DNA of 7,182 bases from JBDTLH01 sp039934875 (GTDB taxonomy: Bacteria; Acidobacteriota; Terriglobia; Terriglobales; Acidobacteriaceae): positions 1-7,182 of the forward strand of contig JBDTLH010000125.1 in assembly GCA_039934875.1 (NCBI GenBank). Reading direction: 5' to 3'. Positions within the stretch are counted from its first letter, which is position 1. The number at the start of each line of letters is the position of its first letter. Below, one piece after another: positions 1 through 4,555 of the stretch. A program made the translations under genes and the position numbers. The notes under the pieces were generated by a model, which ran no database searches, had not been told where the DNA came from, and saw only the letters and a list, made by a program, of their open reading frames with translations.

Positions 1-209
1 GCGGCGCTGATCACCGCGGGAATATTGAGGTAGCTCTCCGCCGAGCGCGGCGGCCCGATGCAGATTGCCTCATCGGCGAAGCGCACATGCAGCGAGTTGC
101 GGTCCGCTTCCGAATAGATGGCGACGGTTTTTATGCCGAGCTCTTTGCAGGCGCAGATGACACGCAGCGCGATCTCTCCGCGATTCGCGATTAATACCTT
201 ATTAAACAT
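1..209 (-). CDS. accC: Biotin carboxylase of acetyl-CoA carboxylase, N-terminal fragment (window edge)
   Basis: Biotin carboxylase carries out the ATP- and bicarbonate-dependent carboxylation of the biotin carried by AccB, the first half-reaction of cytosolic acetyl-CoA carboxylase. Only the first 69 codons and two bases are present; the gene continues past position 1. The translation begins MFNKVLIANRGEIALRV, the diagnostic start of the biotin carboxylase N-terminal (Rossmann-like) domain. It continues with YSEADRNSLHV, ADEAICIGP and ESYLN, all in the expected order. The ATP-grasp and C-terminal domains lie outside the window. The start at 209 is fixed by this conserved N-terminus, although the preceding Shine-Dalgarno is poor (AAGAAA). 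It lies 36 bp after the accB stop, so co-transcription is very likely. A near-copy of the start region lies 22 bp upstream and carries a second, out-of-frame ATG. Identification is secure. Confidence 0.97.
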   Translation of the reverse strand, partial: MFNKVLIANRGEIALRVICACKELGIKTVAIYSEADRNSLHVRFADEAICIGPPRSAESYLNIPAVISA

Positions 210-242
210 TTTCTTGGCTGGAATTGAACATTTTGTTGGCTG
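201..242 (-). repeat. Imperfect tandem duplication (22-bp period) of the accC translation start
   Basis: Plus-strand segments 201-220 and 223-242 match at 18 of 20 positions (differences at 204/226 and 213/235). Each contains an ATG on the minus strand with the same context (GCCAA.AAAATGTT). The copy nearer accB gives an ATG at 231 that opens a nine-codon ORF (MFNSSQENV). This ORF is out of frame with accC and ends at a TAA (204-202) just inside the accC coding sequence. The duplication is seen directly. A role in translational coupling or start-site competition is inference only. Confidence 0.8.
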
Positions 243-245
243 AGG

Positions 246-722
246 TCAGTCTTTACGGATGGTGAACAGTTGCTGTCCATACTCGACCGGCTGCCCGTTG
301 CTGACGAGGCGCTTGACTATCGTACCCGCGAAATCGGACTCGATCTCATTCATGAGCTTCATGGCTTCGACGATGCAGAGCACCTGGCCGACACTGATGC
401 GGTCCCCCTCTTTGACGAATGGCGGGGTGCCGGGCGAAGGACACTCGTAGAACGTGCCGACGATGGGAGACTTGACGATCTGAATATCCGCATCCGGAGC
501 AGCAGTTGCAGGCGCGGCGGCAGCGGCGTGCGGCGCGGTGGGCGCAAGCGCGGGAGCGGAGGCATGAACGGCCGGCGCAGAATGGGCGATGGCCTGTGGC
601 TGGGGCGCAGCCCTGCTCTGGCGCACCACCCGCACCTTCACATCGCCGCGCTCGTACTCAAACTCGGCAACGTCCTTCTCAATGAGAAACTCGATCAGCT
701 CTTTAAGCTCTTTTTGATTCAT
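246..722 (-). CDS. accB: Biotin carboxyl carrier protein of acetyl-CoA carboxylase
   Basis: This is the BCCP subunit (158 aa), which carries covalently bound biotin between biotin carboxylase and carboxyltransferase in the first step of fatty acid synthesis. Residues 1-35 form the charged N-terminal segment typical of AccB (MNQKELKELIEFLIEKDVAEFEYE). Residues 36-77 form a mobile Ala/Pro-rich linker. Residues 80-158 form the biotinyl-lipoyl domain: SPIVGTFYECPSPGTPPFVKEGD, then the biotinylation motif EAMKLMNEI with the acceptor Lys122, and a terminal GQPVEYGQQLFTI. The length matches the family. The ATG at 722 is preceded by AGGAG at 730-726. The gene starts 12 bp after the upstream peptidase stop and is followed 36 bp later by accC, so the three are probably one operon. 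The long plus-strand reading frame opposite it is a shadow of its codon bias. Confidence 0.98.
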   Translation of the reverse strand: MNQKELKELIEFLIEKDVAEFEYERGDVKVRVVRQSRAAPQPQAIAHSAPAVHASAPALAPTAPHAAAAAPATAAPDADIQIVKSPIVGTFYECPSPGTPPFVKEGDRISVGQVLCIVEAMKLMNEIESDFAGTIVKRLVSNGQPVEYGQQLFTIRKD

Positions 723-724
723 TC

Positions 725-730
725 TCTCCT
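725..730 (-). promoter_or_regulatory. Ribosome binding site of accB
   Basis: Reading toward the ATG at 722, the minus strand has AGGAGA at 730-725, a good Shine-Dalgarno core although close to the start. It lies in the 12-bp gap after the peptidase stop codon, so terminating ribosomes could reinitiate here. Confidence 0.6.
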
Positions 731-734
731 GCCC

Positions 735-1820
735 TTATAAGGTGAGCAGCGATTTCGTGGTCGGCGTCAGCGTCTCGCATCCGCCGGAGGTAACCAGCAC
801 CATGTCTTCGATGCGCACACCGCCCTCATGAGGAATATACACACCCGGCTCAATAGTAATGACCATACCCTCCTGCAATTGCTCTGTCTGCTTCTTGCCC
901 AGCCGGGGTGGTTCATGAATTTCCAGCCCCACGCCGTGCCCCGTCGAATGGGTAAAATATCTCCCCAGTTTGGCGCGCGTGAGCACCTTGCGCGCCGCGC
1001 CATCCACGTCGCCTGCTGTCGCTCCCGGCCTCACTGCCGCCTTGGCCGCCTCATGGGCTTCGAGTACGGCTTCATACATGCTGCGCTCCTTCGCGGACGG
1101 CCGCCCGATGAACACCGTGCGCGTCATATCCGAGCAATAACCCGCGAGTATAACACCGTAGTCCAGCACCACGAATCCGCGCTTAGGAATGCGCGCCGAG
1201 GATGCCACTCCATGCGGTAGCGCGCTGCGCTCCCCGGCGGCAACGATCGTCTCGAAGGACATGCCCTCGGCGCCGGCCATGCGGCAGGCGAATTCCAATT
1301 GCGCGGCAGCTTCGATCTCCGTCGCCTGCGGAGAGAGCGCCGCCAGTAGCCGTTCAAAGCATGATGATGCCAAATCTACTGCTTCGCGGATGCGGCGTAT
1401 CTCTTCCCCATCTTTAATCATGCGCAGGCGGGATACCACTTCCGCTTCAGGATGTACCCGCAACACTGCCTGGCTCTGCTTAAGCAGCTTCTTGATCTGC
1501 GACGATTGTGCGAGAGTAACGTGCTCGGCTTCGACGATCACTCGCGACGCGCCATGGGCGGCGAGCCACGCCAACGCGCCCGCCATTGCCGCTTTCTTCC
1601 GCACCATCACCCGCGCGCCCGCCACTTCGCTGCGCGCCTGCGTGGTGTAGCGTCCATCGGTGAAGAACGCCAGCTTGCCCTTCGCCGTCGCCAGCACTCC
1701 GGAGCTGCCGGTAAATCCCGTCAAGTAACGCACGTTGGGCATGTGCGTGACCAGCATTGCGCCGGAGAGGCAGTCAAGCCACCGCCGCTGCCGCGATCTT
1801 ATGAATTCCTGTTCACTCAT
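735..1820 (-). CDS. M24-family metallopeptidase, Xaa-Pro aminopeptidase/dipeptidase type
   Basis: A cytosolic 361-aa peptidase of the pita-bread fold, expected to cleave X-Pro bonds with a dinuclear metal centre. Residues 1-130 form the creatinase/prolidase N-terminal domain (YLTGFTGSSGVL, FFTDGRYTTQA). The catalytic M24 domain occupies about 135-355. All five metal ligands are visible: Asp220 (VLDYG), Asp231 (CSDMTRT), His295 (HSTGHGVG), Glu324 (TIEPGVY) and Glu338 (VRIEDMV), with family-typical spacing. His203 in LPHG matches a conserved active-site histidine. The length suits the short PepQ/YqhT-like class rather than the ~440-aa E. coli PepP. The ATG at 1820 gives the full N-terminal domain; its SD (GAGATGG) is weak. 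accB follows after 12 bp. A peptidase of this family beside accBC is a known arrangement, often with efp between, but no efp is present here. Exact substrate preference cannot be read from sequence. Confidence 0.93.
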   Translation of the reverse strand: MSEQEFIRSRQRRWLDCLSGAMLVTHMPNVRYLTGFTGSSGVLATAKGKLAFFTDGRYTTQARSEVAGARVMVRKKAAMAGALAWLAAHGASRVIVEAEHVTLAQSSQIKKLLKQSQAVLRVHPEAEVVSRLRMIKDGEEIRRIREAVDLASSCFERLLAALSPQATEIEAAAQLEFACRMAGAEGMSFETIVAAGERSALPHGVASSARIPKRGFVVLDYGVILAGYCSDMTRTVFIGRPSAKERSMYEAVLEAHEAAKAAVRPGATAGDVDGAARKVLTRAKLGRYFTHSTGHGVGLEIHEPPRLGKKQTEQLQEGMVITIEPGVYIPHEGGVRIEDMVLVTSGGCETLTPTTKSLLTL

Positions 1821-1834
1821 GCCATCTCAGGATA

Positions 1835-1840
1835 AATATA
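1835..1840 (-). promoter_or_regulatory. Possible -10 element for the peptidase-accB-accC unit
   Basis: On the minus strand TATATT (1840-1835) matches the -10 consensus at five of six bases, 14 nt before the ATG at 1820. This would give a very short leader. I see no convincing -35 at 16-18 bp; the best -35-like hexamer, ATGACA (1856-1851), is only 10 bp away and belongs to the dispersed repeat. Low certainty. Confidence 0.25.
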
Positions 1841-1848
1841 TGAGTAAA

Positions 1849-1873
1849 TTTGTCATCCTGAGCAGCTTGACTC
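1849..1873. repeat. Degenerate copy of a dispersed intergenic repeat
   Basis: The plus strand reads TTTGTCATCCTGAGCAGC and then TGACTCG. This matches the better-preserved copy at 1963-1997 (TTTGTCATGCTGAGCGCAGC then GAGTCGAAG) in its first 15 bases except one, then diverges with a small deletion. The two copies start 114 bp apart in the same orientation. I interpret it as a decayed member of the same repeat family. Confidence 0.55.
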
Positions 1874-1932
1874 GCCTTGCAAAACAACTCCGCAATGGAC
1901 GTCGTGCCCGACGCGATCTGCGCCGCTAAACT

Positions 1933-1992
1933 AAAATCAGGCTTCGACTGTAGTTTCTGAATTTTGTCATGCTGAGCGCAGCGAGTCGAAGC
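1933..1992. repeat. Interleaved inverted repeats in the intergenic region
   Basis: A perfect 9-bp inverted repeat pairs GCTTCGACT (1941-1949) with AGTCGAAGC (1984-1992) across 34 nt. A second imperfect one pairs AAAATCAG (1933-1940) with CTGAATTTT (1957-1965), with one bulged base. The loop of the second contains the left arm of the first, so the two interleave like a pseudoknot or exclude one another. The right arm of the 9-bp pair is part of the dispersed repeat at 1963-1997. No clear U-tract follows, so I do not call it a terminator, although it lies downstream of the AI-2E family gene on the minus strand. Confidence 0.5.
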
Positions 1993-1997
1993 ATCTT
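1963..1997. repeat. Dispersed intergenic repeat, TGTCATGCTGAGCG...GAGTCGAAGCATCTT type
   Basis: The plus strand reads TTTGTCATGCTGAGCGCAGC followed by GAGTCGAAGCATCTT. From general knowledge, segments of the form GTCATnCTGAGCGnAGCGnAnnCGAAGnATCT recur many times between genes in several GC-rich bacterial phyla, including Acidobacteriota. A diverged second copy at 1849-1873 in this window supports the repeat call. It contains a small palindrome (GCTG AGCG CAGC, 1971-1982). Together with the flanking sequence it makes up most of the 259-bp gap at 1821-2079, in which I see no gene. Confidence 0.7.
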
Positions 1998-2079
1998 GCT
2001 CTGGGAAGCAGCGTCGATGTTTTGACCGCCCGACTGCCACAATCCTGTAGGCCGGGACAGCTCTGCGCAGTTGTAACCA

Positions 2080-3150
2080 CTATCCCCCCACCGCCTTCGC
2101 CATCTTGCCGGCGATAATCTCGTCCCGCAGCATATCAATCAGCGCCACCGTCACCGACAGCATCAGGGGACCGATGAATATCCCCAGAAAACCGAACACC
2201 TCAATGCCGCCCAGGACCGATAAGATCAGCAGCAACGGATGCATCCCGACGTCGCCCTGCAAGATCCGGGCGCGCACTAAATTATCTGAGCCGGCGATTA
2301 CGATCGTGCCCCACAGCAACAGCAGTATGGATTTCAACACGTATCCTTTGGCGAGCAGATAGAGCGCAATCGGGACCCACACAATCGCCGTGCCGACCAC
2401 CGGAACCAGCGAGCCGATGCCGGTGAGCGCCGCCAGCATAGGCGAGGAGGGCAGCCCCAGGGCAAGGTAGCCCAGCGCCGAGAGTACCGCCTGCACGACC
2501 GCCACCGCCACCATGGCATAGAGGTTCGCTACAATCGATCTCCGTATCTCGCCAAAGAGCCGCTGCGAATGGCGCTCGCTGAGGGGCAACGCGAAGGCCA
2601 GAATGAATGACACCTGCTCGCCATCGCGGAACAGAAAAAAGAGAACAAAGAAGGTGATGATGGTTTTTCCCGCGATACCCGCGAGACTGCCCACCAGCAC
2701 CGTTCCCGCGCCAAGAAGATAAGCGCTGGCCTGCCGCGGCAAGCCCTCGATAAAATACTTCAGTCTCGCGGCCCCCGCCATACCCAGGTCTCCGAATGGC
2801 TGCATCACCTCGGCCACCAGGTGTTCAGTAGCGGGCGCAAAGCCGCCCGGTGTATGGTTCTGCGCGGCCAGATACTCCCCCGCCTGCACCATCTCCGTGC
2901 TCACCACATAGGCAATCGCCGTGACGGGAATTAACACCAACAGAAACACCGCTAATGTGGACGCCAGGGCGGCCCAGTTCGGACGCTGCAGTCGCGCCAG
3001 CACCCGCCGGTGGAGCGGATACAAGCTGACCCCCAGAATGACGGCGAAGCATATCGGTTGCAGGAATGGCCACATTAAGCGGCAGACCAGCAGAAGACTG
3101 ACCACCAGCGCGCTGATCAGGAACGTAAGCGTAATCGACCGCGGCTTCAT
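2080..3150 (-). CDS. AI-2E family (PerM/YdiK-type) integral membrane protein
   Basis: A 356-aa polytopic inner-membrane protein of the AI-2E transporter superfamily (Pfam PF01594 type). Members have been linked to autoinducer-2 export or ion/proton antiport, so the substrate cannot be assigned. Hydrophobic segments lie at about 8-25, 28-45, 60-85, 148-175, 207-235, 240-268, 272-288 and 304-340. A larger soluble loop falls at about 90-145. Family signatures include FLQPICFAVILGVSLYPLHRR (30-49), FFVLFFLFRDGEQ (167-179), GIGSLVPVVGTAIVWVP (244-260), SDNLVRARILQG (288-299) and GMHPLLLILSVLGGIEVFG (302-320). These occur in the usual order and the length is typical. The ATG at 3150 has a strong Shine-Dalgarno (AAGGAAGG, 3162-3155). 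It starts 34 bp after the DUF4097-like gene stop on the same strand, so co-transcription is likely. The following 259-bp repeat-bearing gap separates it from the peptidase gene. Confidence 0.93.
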   Translation of the reverse strand: MKPRSITLTFLISALVVSLLLVCRLMWPFLQPICFAVILGVSLYPLHRRVLARLQRPNWAALASTLAVFLLVLIPVTAIAYVVSTEMVQAGEYLAAQNHTPGGFAPATEHLVAEVMQPFGDLGMAGAARLKYFIEGLPRQASAYLLGAGTVLVGSLAGIAGKTIITFFVLFFLFRDGEQVSFILAFALPLSERHSQRLFGEIRRSIVANLYAMVAVAVVQAVLSALGYLALGLPSSPMLAALTGIGSLVPVVGTAIVWVPIALYLLAKGYVLKSILLLLWGTIVIAGSDNLVRARILQGDVGMHPLLLILSVLGGIEVFGFLGIFIGPLMLSVTVALIDMLRDEIIAGKMAKAVGG

Positions 3151-3154
3151 GCTA

Positions 3155-3162
3155 CCTTCCTT
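3155..3162 (-). promoter_or_regulatory. Strong ribosome binding site of the AI-2E family gene
   Basis: The minus strand has AAGGAAGG at 3162-3155, with its AGGA core 7 nt before the ATG at 3150. It is the best Shine-Dalgarno in the window and fixes this start. It also contrasts with the plus-strand genes at 3935 and 4556, which have none. Confidence 0.75.
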
Positions 3163-3184
3163 GCCGCATATTCTACTCTGAGGG

Positions 3185-3796
3185 CTACATGGTCGCTTGT
3201 GACGCCTTGCTGATGCTCACATCGCCGGTCCCGACATGCAGCTTCAGGCGGCGATGTCCCGGTCCCGTCCAGTGCATCGTCTTGCCTAGAAAGCCCTTCT
3301 GCGTCGCCTCGAAAGGCCCGCCGCTCACGTCCCCGATGTTGGTCGATGCGGTGACCTCTGCAAAGGCGTCTGGATCGGCGACTTCAATCCGTAGATCTCC
3401 GATGGTTAGGGAGATATCCTCGTCACCCTGGAACGCGCCGAACGATGCGTCTCCGACGGATATATGCGCGGCGATATCGCTCTTCTGCGGCAGCTCGATG
3501 GTGAAGTGGACGTCGTTGTTGCCGGTATGCGGACCGCTGGTCGTTACCCGCGCCTCATTCCCCGAGACGGTGACTTCAGCGTGGGAGCGGGCTGCCGTCC
3601 GCCCCGTCCAGGTTACAACCACCTCGTCGCTGCCGCCGGGCACGATCTTGTAGTCGCCAACGCCGAGGTCCATGCGGACACTTCTTTGTCCCGTCCCTGT
3701 GCCGGAAAATTTCGCCTCCGCGCGGTGCTCCTGCGCCGCCAGCGGCAAGGCGCTCGCCAGCAGCAAACCGGCCGCCCACAATACTTGCTTATTCAT
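3185..3796 (-). CDS. Exported DUF4097-like beta-repeat protein
   Basis: A predicted secreted or periplasmic protein of 203 aa. From the ATG at 3796 it begins MNKQVLWAAGLLLASALPLAAQEH, a clear signal peptide with likely cleavage after LAA or AAQ. The mature part is beta-rich, with recurring turns of the form (V/I)GD or TGD: LGVGDYKI (44-51), ISVGDASFG (112-120), LTIGDLRIE (130-138), STNIGDVSG (151-159) and LHVGTGDVSI (186-195). This is the pattern of DUF4097/putative adhesin beta-helix proteins, whose function is mostly unknown. There are no cysteines in the mature part and no lipobox. A GTG at 3817, with GGA five bases upstream, would add seven residues (MGCVSAH). I prefer 3796 because the signal peptide is canonical from there, but its own SD is absent, so the start is uncertain. 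It lies upstream of the AI-2E family gene. Confidence 0.82.
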   Translation of the reverse strand: MNKQVLWAAGLLLASALPLAAQEHRAEAKFSGTGTGQRSVRMDLGVGDYKIVPGGSDEVVVTWTGRTAARSHAEVTVSGNEARVTTSGPHTGNNDVHFTIELPQKSDIAAHISVGDASFGAFQGDEDISLTIGDLRIEVADPDAFAEVTASTNIGDVSGGPFEATQKGFLGKTMHWTGPGHRRLKLHVGTGDVSISKASQATM

Positions 3797-3923
3797 ATGC
3801 GCTGATACGCAGCCCACTGCCGTCCGGTTCCGTGATCGATCCCCGTCATCCCAGGATTTGTGGAACTTGCACCTGATTCCGCGTGCTTCGTGAAATTTGT
3901 CGAAATCCAGCTTGGAAATTCGC

Positions 3924-3929
3924 TATAGT
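3924..3929 (+). promoter_or_regulatory. Candidate -10 box immediately before the ATG at 3935
   Basis: TATAGT lies five bases before the ATG, which would place transcription start at or within a base of the start codon. No Shine-Dalgarno is present in the 20 nt upstream. The -35 is unclear: TTGTCG at 3897-3902 is 21 bp away, longer than ideal. The rest of the divergent region 3797-3934 shows three GAAAT words (3892, 3902, 3915) and a GATCGATC palindrome (3834-3841), but no firm promoter for the minus-strand gene. Confidence 0.4.
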
Positions 3930-3934
3930 ACGCC

Positions 3935-4417
3935 ATGGTGAAAACAGCCGGGAACCCTATTTCAACCATCCTCGTTGCGGGGCTGGTCGCTGGGACGCTA
4001 GATATTACTGCCGCCTTTATCCAGTGGGCGCTGCGTGGCGTCGGTCCCACGCGCATTCTAAAAGGAATCGCCAGCGGACTTCTCGGTAAGAGCGCTCTTC
4101 ACGGCGACGGGGCCATAGCCGCGCTCGGCCTTGGCCTGCACTTTCTTATCGCTATCAGCGCCGCCGCCGTATTCTACCTTGCCAGCCGCCAACTCCCGTT
4201 CATGAGGCACAGACCCGTGGTTGCGGGAGCGCTCTATGGCATTGCCGTTTACTTTTTCATGTACTTCATCGTCATCCCGCTCTCGCGCACCTCCACCCGC
4301 TACACGCCTGCCCTTATAGCCATTGCTATATTGATCCATATCTTCTGCATTGGACTTCCCATCTCGCTGATCGTCGCGCGCTTGTCCCCAGAACGGGCTG
4401 AGGCGGACACGGGCTGA
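3935..4417 (+). CDS. Small four-helix membrane protein of unknown function
   Basis: A 160-aa integral membrane protein with no assigned function. Four hydrophobic helices are evident at about 11-32, 60-83, 93-117 and 125-149. Both termini are probably cytoplasmic, given the Lys and Arg residues in the loops. Distinctive stretches are AGTLDITAAF (19-28), RILKGIASGLLGK (40-52), ALGLGLHFLIAIS (63-75), GALYGIAVYFFMYFIVIPLSR (98-118) and IHIFCIGLPISLI (134-146). I recognise this as a widespread uncharacterised family in which the TLDI, GLLG, LGLxLHFxIA and GxxYG motifs recur, but I cannot name it with certainty. The only sensible start is the ATG at 3935; it lacks an SD and has a -10-like TATAGT just upstream. 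The stop lies in the second copy of a 13-bp direct repeat. It stands alone, divergent from the DUF4097-like gene and 138 bp before the next plus-strand gene. Confidence 0.85.
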   Translation: MVKTAGNPISTILVAGLVAGTLDITAAFIQWALRGVGPTRILKGIASGLLGKSALHGDGAIAALGLGLHFLIAISAAAVFYLASRQLPFMRHRPVVAGALYGIAVYFFMYFIVIPLSRTSTRYTPALIAIAILIHIFCIGLPISLIVARLSPERAEADTG

Positions 4418-4421
4418 GGCG
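4393..4421 (+). repeat. 13-bp direct repeat spanning the stop codon of the membrane protein gene
   Basis: ACGGGCTGAGGCG occurs at 4393-4405 and again, perfectly, at 4409-4421 (16-bp period). In the second copy its TGA (4415-4417) is the in-frame stop. In the first copy the same TGA (4399-4401) is out of frame, because 16 is not a multiple of three. Confidence 0.75.
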
Positions 4422-4446
4422 AACCGTTCCCTTGCGCGTTGGCTTT

Positions 4447-4529
4447 GTGAGTTGCTTTAGCTCGTGACGCGTGACTCCTTAGCTCTCGTGAGTTGCTTTA
4501 GCTCGTGACGCGTGACCCCCTTAGCTCTC
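4447..4529 (+). repeat. Tandem near-perfect duplication, 41- and 42-bp units
   Basis: Unit 1 (4447-4487) and unit 2 (4488-4529) are directly adjacent. Both begin GTGAGTTGCTTTAGCTCGTG and end CTTAGCTCTC. They differ only by one substitution and one extra C around 4475/4516. Each unit contains GTGACGCGTGAC, itself a pair of GTGAC words around an MluI-type palindrome. The array fills much of the 138-bp gap before the propeller gene and ends 14 bp before its putative -10 box. I see no gene in the gap. Confidence 0.9.
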
Positions 4530-4543
4530 TGCGCCACTGGCAT

Positions 4544-4549
4544 TACAAT
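4544..4549 (+). promoter_or_regulatory. Candidate -10 box immediately before the ATG at 4556
   Basis: TACAAT (five of six consensus bases) ends six bases before the ATG at 4556, with only CCTTCC between and no Shine-Dalgarno. At 17 bp upstream the hexamer TTAGCT (4521-4526), inside the tandem repeat, is a poor -35. The geometry suggests a leaderless or near-leaderless transcript, like that of the gene at 3935. Confidence 0.4.
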
Positions 4550-4555
4550 CCTTCC

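Noticed and set aside
270..740. 156-codon open frame on the plus strand opposite accB
   Set aside because: It is antisense to accB, and the Arg/Gly-rich stretch mirrors the Ala/Pro linker of BCCP.
1926..2138. Short minus-strand frames in the 1821-2079 gap (also 1813-2040)
   Set aside because: They run through the dispersed repeat and into flanking genes, lack a ribosome binding site, and show no protein-like features.
4447..4529. CRISPR-like array from the repeated unit
   Set aside because: Only two directly abutting units with no spacers and no cas genes; it is a plain tandem duplication.
4505..4555. Upstream in-frame GTG start for the propeller gene
   Set aside because: It would place 17 residues encoded by the tandem repeat before an otherwise canonical signal peptide; the ATG at 4556 is better.
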